64,000 bases of DNA from assembly GCF_022867795.2 (NCBI RefSeq), contig NZ_CP107006.1, positions 3,720,001 through 3,784,000 of the forward strand, read 5' to 3'. Both the position numbers and the translations under genes were made by a program. Every line of letters begins with the position of its first letter. Position 1 is the stretch's first letter. Under the pieces are notes generated by a model. The model was given only the letters and a program-made list of their open reading frames with translations. It made no database searches and was not told the DNA's origin. This DNA comes from Chitinophaga horti (GTDB taxonomy: Bacteria; Bacteroidota; Bacteroidia; Chitinophagales; Chitinophagaceae). This document shows, piece by piece, positions 1 to 7,879 of this stretch.

Positions 1-286
1 CTTCCAGGGTCAGGAGTTCTTCGCCAGCACTAAACACATCCGCGTAGCGCCTTATACCATTCCGTACCGCTGCCTGTACAGCCGCAACATCAGCAACCTG
101 TTCATGGCCGGCCGTAACATCAGCACCACCCACGTAGCCTTCGGCAGCACCCGCGTTATGCGCACCTGTGGTATGATGGGCGAAGTTGTTGGCTATGCGG
201 CACACGTGGCCAAAAAGAACAACACCTCACCCAAAGGCGTATACGAAAAACATCTTGCAGAACTGATGGGCATCATCAAAGACTAA
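1..286 (+). CDS. FAD-dependent oxidoreductase, C-terminal fragment (cut by window edge)
   Basis: The open frame enters from the window edge (codons begin at base 2) and stops at 284-286, leaving about 94 residues. The segment reading NLFMAGRNISTTHVAFGSTR followed by a Cys-Gly-Met-Met-Gly-Glu stretch is the typical C-terminal FAD-closing part of the FAD_oxidored family found in Bacteroidota sugar and polymer utilisation loci: an AGR-N-S motif and then a conserved Arg-Val-x-Arg-Thr helix. The N-terminal Rossmann fold lies outside the window, so substrate and length cannot be judged. It is followed 90 bp later by a co-directional SGNH hydrolase, which may share its transcript. Confidence 0.7.
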   Translation, partial: FQGQEFFASTKHIRVAPYTIPYRCLYSRNISNLFMAGRNISTTHVAFGSTRVMRTCGMMGEVVGYAAHVAKKNNTSPKGVYEKHLAELMGIIKD

Positions 287-376
287 CACTACGGCAGGGA
301 AGCCATTGATCACTTTTATACTGGGATTACTCATGATTTTGTATTAAACTTGACGAACAGAAAAACATTCACGTCT

Positions 377-1045
377 ATGAAAGTATTGGCTTCCCTGCTG
401 CTCTTTTTTATTACCAGTTTCGCGGTTGCGCAAGAGAAACCCGCTCCTGCTGCACCGCCATTCTGGACTGATATTACCAACTTCAAGAAACAGGACGCGG
501 CCAAAGCCCCGCAACAGCAGGCGATCCTGTTCGTAGGCAGCTCTTCGTTTACCCGTTGGAGGGACGTACAATCCTACTTTCCCAATCATACTATCATTAA
601 CCGTGGCTTCGGCGGCAGCACACTGGTAGACGTGATCCGTTACGTGTACGATGTAGTGCTTCCCTACAAACCCAAACAAGTAGTGATCTACTGCGGCGAA
701 AACGACGTAGCCTCCGGCGGGCCCGACGCCAACGAAGTAGTACATCGCTTCAAAACGCTCTACGGCATGATCCGCGAAAACCTCCCGGACGCCACCATCG
801 ACTTCGTTTCCCTGAAACCAAGTCCGAGCCGTACGAAACACATGGCTGCCATGATCGAGGTGAACAAACAGATAAAAGCCTTCCTGGAAAAGCAAAAGAA
901 CGCCCATTTCATCAACATCTTCGACGCCATGCTGGACGCTAATGGTCAGCCAAGGCCGGAGTTGTTCGTAGAGGACATGCTGCATATGAAACCCGAGGGG
1001 TATGCGATCTGGCAGAAGATTATGGAGCCGTATCTGGTGAAGTAG
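377..1045 (+). CDS. Secreted SGNH/GDSL-family hydrolase
   Basis: A 222-residue protein with a Sec signal peptide (roughly residues 1-19, ending A-V-A-Q). I chose the ATG at 377 because the signal peptide begins there; an upstream TTG at 350 would add nine polar residues. SGNH blocks are visible: the nucleophile block FVGSSSFTRW, a Gly in NRGFGGS, the GEND block (Gly and Asn of the oxyanion hole), and a C-terminal D-x-x-H block in EDMLHMKPEGY. The family hydrolyses esters, often acetyl groups on polysaccharides, outside the cytoplasm; the exact substrate is unknown. The block order and spacing are intact, so it should be active. Confidence 0.85.
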   Translation: MKVLASLLLFFITSFAVAQEKPAPAAPPFWTDITNFKKQDAAKAPQQQAILFVGSSSFTRWRDVQSYFPNHTIINRGFGGSTLVDVIRYVYDVVLPYKPKQVVIYCGENDVASGGPDANEVVHRFKTLYGMIRENLPDATIDFVSLKPSPSRTKHMAAMIEVNKQIKAFLEKQKNAHFINIFDAMLDANGQPRPELFVEDMLHMKPEGYAIWQKIMEPYLVK

Positions 1046-1070
1046 CGATGGGGACGATCGTTCCCTCGCC

Positions 1071-1168
1071 GTCACTGCGAATGAAATGAAGCAACCTTAG
1101 TGCGTAGTCTCCACGTGGTCATTCGCGAAGACCAGAGCGGATGTTTGCTTCCCTGCGGTCGCAATGAC
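1071..1168. repeat. REP-like imperfect inverted repeat
   Basis: GTCACTGCGA (1071-1080) is mirrored with one mismatch by TCGCAATGAC (1159-1168), and inside these arms GAAGCAA (1088-1094) pairs with TTGCTTC (1145-1151). This layout, outer GTCATTGCGA arms with inner GAAGCAA arms, matches a widespread bacterial intergenic repeat type. I saw only this one copy in the window. Together with the terminator at 1198 it fills the gap between the SGNH hydrolase and the TonB receptor, where I see no gene. Confidence 0.55.
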
Positions 1169-1197
1169 GAAGAGAAAAACAATCCCTAAAAAATATT

Positions 1198-1231
1198 CCG
1201 CCTGCAAGATCCGCTCCTGCAGGCGGTTTTT
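1198..1231 (+). terminator. Rho-independent terminator
   Basis: CCGCCTGCA (1198-1206) pairs perfectly with TGCAGGCGG (1218-1226) across an 11-nt loop and is followed by five Ts. It lies 150 bp after the SGNH hydrolase stop and before the TonB receptor, isolating the two transcripts. Confidence 0.8.
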
Positions 1232-1360
1232 GCTTTTATAAATATCCCACTGCGATCCTATCGCTTTCATGTTAGAAAGATTATATCTACTTTTAAGTGC
1301 GAAGATTAACACAACAGTAACCAACTAACCGTCAGCACACACCTTAAACTCCCCTACCGT

Positions 1361-4144
1361 ATGAAAGCAATTTTTCTTGCTCTTGTGTTCTTTATGGCCG
1401 TACAATTTCCTGCATCGGCCCAGGACTCACTCTTACGTGGCGCCGTTTACGACGCGGCTTCCAGGCAGCCTGTTACAGGCGCCACCGTACTCATTAGCGG
1501 TACCAATACCGCTGTGGTCACCGATAGTTCCGGCACCTTTCGCTTCGCCCAGGGCATTCGGCCACCGTTCTCCCTCACCGTCAGCAGTTTGGGTTACGTG
1601 ACGCTGCATACCCGGGTCACTGACCTCACCTTTGTGATGCTGATGCTCGAAAGCCGTGATGAACTTATGAATGAAATAGTCGTAGCCGCCACGCGCCGCG
1701 AAGAACGACTGATCGAATCGCCATTGAGCATCGACAAGATGGACCAGCGGGCGATCAAACAAACGGCTTCCCCAAACTTTTATGAAGGTCTACAGAACTA
1801 CAAAGGCGTGGAGATGATTGCCAGCGGCCTTAACCTGCGGCAGATCAACACCCGCGGCTTCAGCTCGGGATCGAACCAGCGCTTTTTACAATTGATAGAT
1901 GGCGTGGACAACCAGCCGCCAGGTACTAACTTCGCACTGGGCAATACCTTTGGTCCGTCTGACCTCGACATTGAAAGCGTAGAGATCATCCCAGGCTCCG
2001 CCGCTGCCCTGTATGGCCCGGTGGCCTTCAACGGCGTGCTGGCCATGCATACGAAAGATCCTTTCAAATACCCGGGACTGAGTGTACAGTTGAAGTCCGG
2101 CCTTAATCACGTAAACGATAAAAACACCGGCGCACAAGGCTTGTACAATATCGCCCTGCGTTACGCCGGACCTATCGGTAAACGGTTTGCGTTTAAATTG
2201 AACGCCTCCTATTTTACCGGGCAGGATTGGTTTGCAGCGAACTATGAAGATGTGGATGCCGCTACCCCCAAGGATCAGCGCGGCGATGCGAACCCTGCGC
2301 GTAATGCATTGAACGTGTATGGTGATGAAGTGAGCAAAACGCTCGCAGGCATCGGGCGTGTAAGCCGTACAGGTTATGCGGAAAAAGACCTGATGGACTA
2401 TCATGTTTACAACCTGCGCCTGAACGGTGCGCTGTATTACAAGTTCAACGAAACCACTCACCTTAGCTACCAGGCGAACGTGGGCCAGGCGACTGTGTCG
2501 CAGACAGGCAGCCACCGCAGCTCCCTCAATGACTACCTGGTTACGCAGCATAAGATCGAACTTTCTTCCAAACAATATTTCATACGCGCCTATGGCGTAA
2601 TAGAGGATGCAGGCGACTCGTACAACTCCCGCAAACTGGGACAGGCCATTAACCTTACCTGGGTACGCGACCTGAATGGCAATGCTGTTCCCATTACGCA
2701 GGCTAACGACATGTGGTTTAACCGTTACGACGCGGCTTACAAAGGCAATGTAACCGGCGTAGCCGCGAACAATCATAGCGCCGCCCGCAGCTTTGCGGAC
2801 CAGGGCCGATACCTGCCGGGCAGTACCGCGTTTGAACAGGAAAAACAACGCCTCTCCCGCCTCGACGGACCGGAAGGTGCGCGCATCTTTTCAGAAAGCA
2901 AATTGTATCATGCAGAAGGTCAATACGACTTCAGCCAGCTGTTTCGACCGGTGCAGCTCATTGCCGGCGGTAACTTCCGTAGTTATCATATGTTCACCAA
3001 TGGCTCGCTGTTCGATGATAAGGACGGCGATATCGTGATCCGTGAAGGTGGTGCGTTTGTACAGGCGGGTAAACACTTGTTCCGGGAAAGACTGAATATA
3101 GTAGCCTCCATCCGTTATGACAAGAACCAGAACTTTAAAGGCAGGTTTACGCCAAGAGTAGCCGCATCTTATGAAGTGGCGAAGCAGCATTTTTTGCGGG
3201 CGTCGTTCCAGACTGGATTCCGGAGCCCTGTTCCGGCCGAGCAGTTTTATAAAAGTAATGCCGGCGCCTTCACCGTATTGGGTGGCGCACCTGCCAACAG
3301 TAAAGGCATGAATGTATATGAAAATTCGTATACCCTTACCAGTGTAGACAGCTTCGGCGTGGCCGTCAACCGCGCTATTCAACAGGGCAGCACTACGGAG
3401 GCCGCCGTAGCAGCGAATAAAGCGAGGCTGCAACAGGCGAACGTAAAATACATTGAGCCTGAGCGGATACGCACAGTAGAAGTTGGTTACCGCGGACAGG
3501 TAAACGATCAGCTATTCCTGGAAGCCAGCTATTACCATAACGATTACACGAACTTTATTATTAATAGCCGCATGGTGCGTCCCGATGCACCGGTGAAGGA
3601 TGCTACCGGCGCGATCAACACGGACGCCGCAATGAATTTGCTGACCCGCAACTACCAGGTATTTGTAGTATTCACCAACGGCAGCGACAAAGTATCCTCG
3701 CAGGGCGCGAGCCTGGAAGCACGTTACTTGTTAAGCGATAAAATTCACCTCAGTGCACATGGTACCTGGGCGGAGTTCAACATGCGTAATGCCAATCCCA
3801 ATAATATCCCGGCCTTTAATACGCCGCGCTTCCGCATGGTGGTAACGGCAGGCAGCGAAAACATCTGGAACAATGTAGGCTTCAATGTCGCCTGGCGCTG
3901 GCAGGATGGGTTTGACTGGTACGGATCATTTAACGATAACCGTCCCGGCCGCATCGGTGCCTACTCCACCATGGATGCGCAGGTAAACTACCAGTTCCCG
4001 AAAGCGATGACGAACATCAAACTCGGCGCGAGCAACCTGCTGAACTATTATGCGTACCAGGGTTACGGTCTGCCAGCGATTGGCGGCGTATATTATGTGA
4101 CCCTCACCTTTGATTCATTCAGGGGATTGCTACCGAAGGGTTAG
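1361..4144 (+). CDS. TonB-dependent outer-membrane receptor
   Basis: 927 residues. A signal peptide (about 1-20, ending S-A-Q) is followed by a carboxypeptidase-regulatory-like beta-sandwich (about 22-107, RGAVYDAASRQPVTGATV), a plug domain (about 115-235, with INTRGFSSGSNQRFLQLIDG and the VEIIPGSAAALYGP motif) and a 22-strand-type barrel ending in a C-terminal hydrophobic Phe-rich strand. There is no STN domain and no SusD neighbour, so it is an orphan TonB receptor rather than a SusC protein. Receptors of this kind import siderophores, vitamins or oligomers using TonB energy; the ligand cannot be told from sequence. It is flanked by terminators on both sides and so is likely monocistronic. 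Confidence 0.9.
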   Translation: MKAIFLALVFFMAVQFPASAQDSLLRGAVYDAASRQPVTGATVLISGTNTAVVTDSSGTFRFAQGIRPPFSLTVSSLGYVTLHTRVTDLTFVMLMLESRDELMNEIVVAATRREERLIESPLSIDKMDQRAIKQTASPNFYEGLQNYKGVEMIASGLNLRQINTRGFSSGSNQRFLQLIDGVDNQPPGTNFALGNTFGPSDLDIESVEIIPGSAAALYGPVAFNGVLAMHTKDPFKYPGLSVQLKSGLNHVNDKNTGAQGLYNIALRYAGPIGKRFAFKLNASYFTGQDWFAANYEDVDAATPKDQRGDANPARNALNVYGDEVSKTLAGIGRVSRTGYAEKDLMDYHVYNLRLNGALYYKFNETTHLSYQANVGQATVSQTGSHRSSLNDYLVTQHKIELSSKQYFIRAYGVIEDAGDSYNSRKLGQAINLTWVRDLNGNAVPITQANDMWFNRYDAAYKGNVTGVAANNHSAARSFADQGRYLPGSTAFEQEKQRLSRLDGPEGARIFSESKLYHAEGQYDFSQLFRPVQLIAGGNFRSYHMFTNGSLFDDKDGDIVIREGGAFVQAGKHLFRERLNIVASIRYDKNQNFKGRFTPRVAASYEVAKQHFLRASFQTGFRSPVPAEQFYKSNAGAFTVLGGAPANSKGMNVYENSYTLTSVDSFGVAVNRAIQQGSTTEAAVAANKARLQQANVKYIEPERIRTVEVGYRGQVNDQLFLEASYYHNDYTNFIINSRMVRPDAPVKDATGAINTDAAMNLLTRNYQVFVVFTNGSDKVSSQGASLEARYLLSDKIHLSAHGTWAEFNMRNANPNNIPAFNTPRFRMVVTAGSENIWNNVGFNVAWRWQDGFDWYGSFNDNRPGRIGAYSTMDAQVNYQFPKAMTNIKLGASNLLNYYAYQGYGLPAIGGVYYVTLTFDSFRGLLPKG

Positions 4145-4183
4145 ACAAAAACAGCGTAAGGTTTGGACAATTCATCGATAACG

Positions 4184-4217
4184 AAGGCCGGGAGCAGTAA
4201 AGCTTCCCGGCCTTTGT
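4184..4217 (+). terminator. Rho-independent terminator after the TonB receptor
   Basis: AAGGCCGGGA (4184-4193) pairs perfectly with TCCCGGCCTT (4205-4214), followed by a short T stretch. It begins 40 bp after the receptor stop. Confidence 0.8.
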
Positions 4218-4282
4218 GATTAATCTTTAGCTTTGATGTACCGCCTGTGGCGCTGAAAGGGCTAACCCGGCCGATACATACA

Positions 4283-4597
4283 ATGTCCCATACAACATCT
4301 TTTACAAATGTCCACCGCTACGCGGCCTTACTGGCAGCGGAAGCAGCTGCATTGGAAGCACGGCTGATGCAGCAACTTACCTGGGCGGGCATCGTAGTCG
4401 CCGTACTCGTCGCAGGATTATGTTGTTACGGCTACCGCGTTGGCAATACATCGCAGCAGGAAACAGGCATTAACCTGATCCAGCTGCTCACCATGCAGCT
4501 GAACGGTGTCATCACGATGAACAACGAGCCCGGCTTAATGATCAGCATTGTGTTCCAGGAAGAGCGGGAAATGGGCTCAAATACCCGGAATTTATGA
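4283..4597 (+). pseudogene. Histidine-kinase remnant: membrane segment fused to the tail of the ATPase domain
   Basis: A 104-residue frame with an Ala-rich N-terminus, one transmembrane helix (about 33-51) and then a strip (about 62-92) reading TGINLIQLLTMQLNG, N-x-E-P-G-L, I-S-I-V-F. That strip resembles the extreme C-terminus of HisKA_2-type kinases: G-L-x-L-I-x-L-L-x-x-Q-L-x-G, then N-x-x-G, then a hydrophobic last strand. The phospho-accepting His and the N, G1 and F boxes are all missing, so I infer an in-frame internal deletion that joined the membrane anchor to the last ATPase residues near 4435-4465. The stop overlaps the next ATG (ATGA at 4594), which is the normal kinase-regulator arrangement. 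An upstream GTG at 4247 is possible, but the ATG at 4283 fits better. Confidence 0.6.
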
Positions 4598-5745
4598 ATA
4601 CATCCAACATCCTGATCGTGGAAGATGAACTGATCGTCGCCCGCGACCTGCAACTCACCCTCGAAAAGGCGGGCTACCATGTATGTGGCATTGCCCGCTC
4701 CGTCGTTAAAGCGGAGGAACTGGCAGCACAACACCAGCCCGAACTCGTATTGCTCGACATTCACCTCGCCGGCCGCGAAACCGGAATAGACCTGGCACAC
4801 CGGCTGCGCGAACAACGTATTGCCTTTATCTTTATTTCTGCCAACTCGGGTGCAGATCTTTTAGCGGCCGCCAAGGCCACCCAACCTTACGGCTTCCTGG
4901 TAAAGCCTTTCCGCGAGCGGGATGTGCTGGTAAGTATTGAAATCGCGTTGTACCTGCACCAGCAAAAAGTCGCGCTTCGCCCACAGCAAGCCGGCAATTG
5001 TTTCGACGGCATCGTGGGCAGTCACCCTTTGCTGCTACAGGTGTTCGAAGATGTAAAGCTCGTTGCGGCGCTGGATACATCCGTCCTTATTACCGGCGAA
5101 AGCGGCACCGGCAAAGAGCAGATCGCCGCCTGCATCCACCGCTTATCGCCCCGCCGCGATAAAGCACTCGTGAAAGTGAATTGCGCCGCCCTGCCCGAAA
5201 GCCTGATCAACTCTGAGTTGTTCGGCCATGAGAAAGGCGCTTTCACCGGCGCTACAGAGAAACACGCCGGCAAGTTCGAACAGGCACATGGTGGCACGTT
5301 GTTCCTGGATGAAATAGGAGAAATGTCGACCGACCTGCAATGCCGGTTACTACGCGCCTTACAAGAAAAAGAAATCGAGAAACTGGGCGGCAAAGCCCCG
5401 GTGAAAATAGATACCCGTATTGTTGCCGCTACGAACCGCGACCTGGAAAAAGAAGTGGCGGCTGGCAGGTTTCGGGTGGATTTGTATTACAGGCTGCACA
5501 TCTTCCCCATTCATTTGCCGCCCCTGAGGGAGCGCAAAGAAGATATACCGGAACTGGTGCAGCATTTCCTGATGCGCTTTGCGGAGCGTACGGGGCGGCC
5601 TGTGGTTACGATTGCTCCTGCTGCGCTATCGCAGCTCGTTGCTTACGATTGGCCGGGCAATGTGCGGGAGCTGGAGCATGTGATCGAGCGGAGTATTATT
5701 ATGGCGAAGGGAGGAATTGTGACGGAGGTGTTGATGGGGAGGTAG
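4594..5745 (+). CDS. Sigma-54-type response regulator lacking the C-terminal HTH
   Basis: 383 residues. A receiver domain (about 4-118) with acidic pocket E-D-E, phospho-acceptor Asp55 and Lys104 is followed by a sigma-54 AAA+ domain: Walker A GESGTGKE at 168-175, GAFTGA at 215-220 (the sigma-54 contact loop) and the arginine-finger region. The C-terminal WPGNVRELEHVIERS segment is present, but the protein stops about 20 residues later without the Fis-type helix-turn-helix normal in NtrC-like regulators. The mobA stop codon lies five bases beyond, so the HTH appears to have been lost at a recombination junction rather than frameshifted. HTH-less sigma-54 activators such as FlgR of Helicobacter do function, so activity is not excluded; it would have to activate without promoter-specific binding. 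Confidence 0.85.
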   Translation: MNTSNILIVEDELIVARDLQLTLEKAGYHVCGIARSVVKAEELAAQHQPELVLLDIHLAGRETGIDLAHRLREQRIAFIFISANSGADLLAAAKATQPYGFLVKPFRERDVLVSIEIALYLHQQKVALRPQQAGNCFDGIVGSHPLLLQVFEDVKLVAALDTSVLITGESGTGKEQIAACIHRLSPRRDKALVKVNCAALPESLINSELFGHEKGAFTGATEKHAGKFEQAHGGTLFLDEIGEMSTDLQCRLLRALQEKEIEKLGGKAPVKIDTRIVAATNRDLEKEVAAGRFRVDLYYRLHIFPIHLPPLRERKEDIPELVQHFLMRFAERTGRPVVTIAPAALSQLVAYDWPGNVRELEHVIERSIIMAKGGIVTEVLMGR

Positions 5746-5750
5746 CTTTT

Positions 5751-6287
5751 CTACTCGTTATAATTAAAGAAATATCCCCGCCAATTCCCGGGCACCATCA
5801 ACCGCTGCACCGGTATCAAACCCAGTACAAAACGCATACTGTACTTAGGCAACGTCGCACCCGCAAGCTGCGCCAGCGCCTCTGCTGTGTAAATACCACA
5901 TAACGGCTCGTCAAACCCAGCATTCTCGTAAATCGTAGTGGTGCCGTTGAACGCTGCCTGTACCTGTTGCAGCACGTCCGCATGCATATCCTTCAGATCA
6001 CAGGCGAGCAGGAATATATCTTCGGTTGGATATTGCCGATGCACGGATAAGATGCCTTTTAACGGACCGCCCATCTGCAGCTCCACATCATCTGTGATCA
6101 GGGGCTTTATGCCTTGTTCGGTGTAAGCAGGCACCTGGCTTTCGTTCACAGAATATACCACGGGTAGCCCGAGCGCGGCGAGCTGACTACCAGCATGCTG
6201 CGCCCAGGTAGTGTTACCGATGGGCAACATGCCTTTATCCGTTCCCATGCGGGTGCTGTTGCCGCCGCAAAGTACCAGGCCGATCAT
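5751..6287 (-). CDS. mobA: Molybdenum cofactor guanylyltransferase
   Basis: 178 residues beginning with the nucleotidyltransferase signature LCGGNSTRMGTDKGML: the Gly-rich GTP-binding loop with its Arg and Lys. A later D-D segment and the L-L-A-C-D-x-K motif (metal-binding Asp) agree with MobA. The enzyme transfers GMP from GTP to Mo-molybdopterin to form MGD, the form needed by the nitrate reductase encoded at 12439-15936. It is the last gene of the Moco operon, and its ATG overlaps the stop of the moaC-moaB gene by four bases. Its end abuts the truncated sigma-54 regulator, convergently, five bases apart. Confidence 0.9.
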   Translation of the reverse strand: MIGLVLCGGNSTRMGTDKGMLPIGNTTWAQHAGSQLAALGLPVVYSVNESQVPAYTEQGIKPLITDDVELQMGGPLKGILSVHRQYPTEDIFLLACDLKDMHADVLQQVQAAFNGTTTIYENAGFDEPLCGIYTAEALAQLAGATLPKYSMRFVLGLIPVQRLMVPGNWRGYFFNYNE

Positions 6288-7201
6288 GATTCTATGTAGT
6301 GTTGTGCGCCGCGTGCTACTTTGAAAATATGCAGCACGTGTGGAAACAGGGCATGCATACTTTCTTCCGCGCCTTTCGTGGAGCCGGGTAAAGTAATTAC
6401 TAACATATCGCCCATAAAGCCGGCAATGCCGCGGGACAGCATCGCGTAGGGAGTACGTTCCTGGCCGTAAGTGCGGGCGGCCTCCATAATGCCCGGCACT
6501 GTTCTGTCGAGCAGCGGAGCGATGGCTTCAGGCGTTGTATCTCTCGGGGAAAGACCTGTACCACCACAGAATAAAGCTAGCTTAAAACCAGCTGCCTGTA
6601 AGAATTTTGCCTTTTCCTGCACCTGCATTATATCATCAGGGATGATGTCGTAAGCGGCCGCCTGTAATCCGTGTTGCTCCAATACCTGTACGATCGCTTT
6701 CCCTGCCAGGTCATGTTTCTTGCCGGCGCTTACGCTATCGGAACAAACGATCACGGCACATTGCAGATCTTCCTGCTGTTCGCGGAAGTTGGACTTCCCT
6801 CCCTTTTTATCGACGAGTTTAATTTGCCCGATCGTTACATTTTTATCGATCGGTTTCAGCATGTCATACATCGTAAGTGCGGTAATCGCCGCGCCGTGCA
6901 TGGCTTCTACCTCCACGCCGGTGCGATAGATCGTGTGTACTTCCACGTTGATGATAATATTCAATCCATCTATTTCATGCTGAATACCCGCATATTCCAC
7001 CGGTAGCGGATGGCAGTCGGGGATTACATCGCTCGTTTTTTTGATCGCCAGCAAACCCGCCGCCCGTGAGAACTCCAGCACATCACCTTTGGGCACTTTG
7101 CGTTCGCTGACAGCAGTAATCGTTTCCTGTCGCGACACGGTTAACACCGCTTGCGCGATAGCTTTGCGCAGACTTGTATTCTTATGAGTAATGTTGATCA
7201 T
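6284..7201 (-). CDS. moaC: Bifunctional MoaC-MoaB/MogA molybdopterin biosynthesis fusion
   Basis: 305 residues in two parts. Residues about 1-155 are MoaC (cyclic pyranopterin monophosphate synthase) with the M-H-G-A-A-I-T-A-L-T-M-Y-D-M helix and the K-K-G-G-K-S active-site lysines. Residues about 160-305 are a MoaB/MogA domain (molybdopterin adenylylation) with C-S-D-S-V-S-A-G and the signature GGTGLSPRDTTPEA. Such fusions are known in bacteria, so this is a variant rather than a novelty. One polypeptide thus covers an early and a late step of Moco synthesis. It sits between moaE (3-base gap) and mobA (4-base overlap), so translation is probably coupled. Confidence 0.92.
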   Translation of the reverse strand: MINITHKNTSLRKAIAQAVLTVSRQETITAVSERKVPKGDVLEFSRAAGLLAIKKTSDVIPDCHPLPVEYAGIQHEIDGLNIIINVEVHTIYRTGVEVEAMHGAAITALTMYDMLKPIDKNVTIGQIKLVDKKGGKSNFREQQEDLQCAVIVCSDSVSAGKKHDLAGKAIVQVLEQHGLQAAAYDIIPDDIMQVQEKAKFLQAAGFKLALFCGGTGLSPRDTTPEAIAPLLDRTVPGIMEAARTYGQERTPYAMLSRGIAGFMGDMLVITLPGSTKGAEESMHALFPHVLHIFKVARGAQHYIES

Positions 7202-7204
7202 GCC

Positions 7205-7621
7205 CTAAGTATTTTGCTTCCATTGAAATGCATCTTCTCCAAATATCTCCTTTCCCCAGATGGGAAGTTTTGTTTTGATTTGTTCCAGCGCGTCTTCACA
7301 AGCCGCTATAGCCGCCTTTCTGCGAGGTGCAGAGGTGAAAACGAAAAGGCATATCTCACCTGTTTTCACTATACCTAAACTATGATACACATGCATGCAA
7401 GACAGGCCATATTTCGGAATGATCGCCTCCCGTATTTCATGCATCTGCTCCAGCGCCATGGCTTCGTAAGCCGTGTATTCAATCGCCGTTACGCCTTCGT
7501 CGCGGCGCACCTGTCCGAGAAAGATGCTATGCGCACCAATCTGCTCAAGATGGCTGTGTTTCTGGATCTGCTCCGTCACCAGCGTGGCCGGCACGGGGCC
7601 TTGTATGAAAATGTTCTTCAT
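7205..7621 (-). CDS. moaE: Molybdopterin synthase catalytic subunit
   Basis: 138 residues with the MoaE pattern: G-A-H-S-I-F-L-G-Q-V-R (Arg of the substrate pocket), then H-S-L-G-I-V-K-T-G-E, the A-P-R-R-K-A-A helix and the catalytic lysines in K-T-K-L-P-I-W-G-K-E. MoaE with thiocarboxylated MoaD converts cyclic pyranopterin monophosphate to molybdopterin. It lies 13 bases after moaD and 3 bases before moaC-moaB in the same operon. Length is close to the usual 140-150. Confidence 0.93.
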   Translation of the reverse strand: MKNIFIQGPVPATLVTEQIQKHSHLEQIGAHSIFLGQVRRDEGVTAIEYTAYEAMALEQMHEIREAIIPKYGLSCMHVYHSLGIVKTGEICLFVFTSAPRRKAAIAACEDALEQIKTKLPIWGKEIFGEDAFQWKQNT

Positions 7622-7634
7622 GTGCTTTTTGATT

Positions 7635-7868
7635 TTAGCCGCCGGAAAATGGTGGCAACAATGCTACTTCTGCACCTGTGTGCAAGTCCTGTTCACCCTG
7701 CACCAATTCCTTATTCACCGATATACGGTACGACACGCTTGCCAGCCCGGGATACCGCTCCTGCAACTGCTGTCGCAGCAAAGCTGTATCTGCTACCGCG
7801 GGCCAGTCCAGCGATGCCTGTTGCACAATGTCCTGCAACCGCCCGAATACTAAAATAGTCATCGACAT
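7635..7868 (-). CDS. moaD: Molybdopterin synthase sulfur-carrier subunit
   Basis: 77 residues with the beta-grasp ubiquitin-like pattern and the required C-terminal Gly-Gly (P-P-F-S-G-G), which is adenylated and thiocarboxylated before sulfur transfer. A second ATG at 7862 would give M-T-I-L-V-F-G-R-L and is an equally good start. It lies between the TSUP permease and moaE. The MoeB-type activating enzyme needed for MoaD is not encoded in this operon and must lie elsewhere or be supplied by a paralog. Confidence 0.9.
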   Translation of the reverse strand: MSMTILVFGRLQDIVQQASLDWPAVADTALLRQQLQERYPGLASVSYRISVNKELVQGEQDLHTGAEVALLPPFSGG

Positions 7869-7879
7869 GTATAATGTGA

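Noticed and set aside
344..1075. 243-codon minus-strand frame opposite the SGNH hydrolase
   Set aside because: Antisense shadow; the plus strand has all SGNH blocks and a signal peptide.
5746..5900. Search for a frameshifted HTH of the sigma-54 regulator beyond its stop
   Set aside because: The sequence is fully occupied by the 3' end of mobA on the opposite strand; no Fis-like helix is readable in any plus frame.
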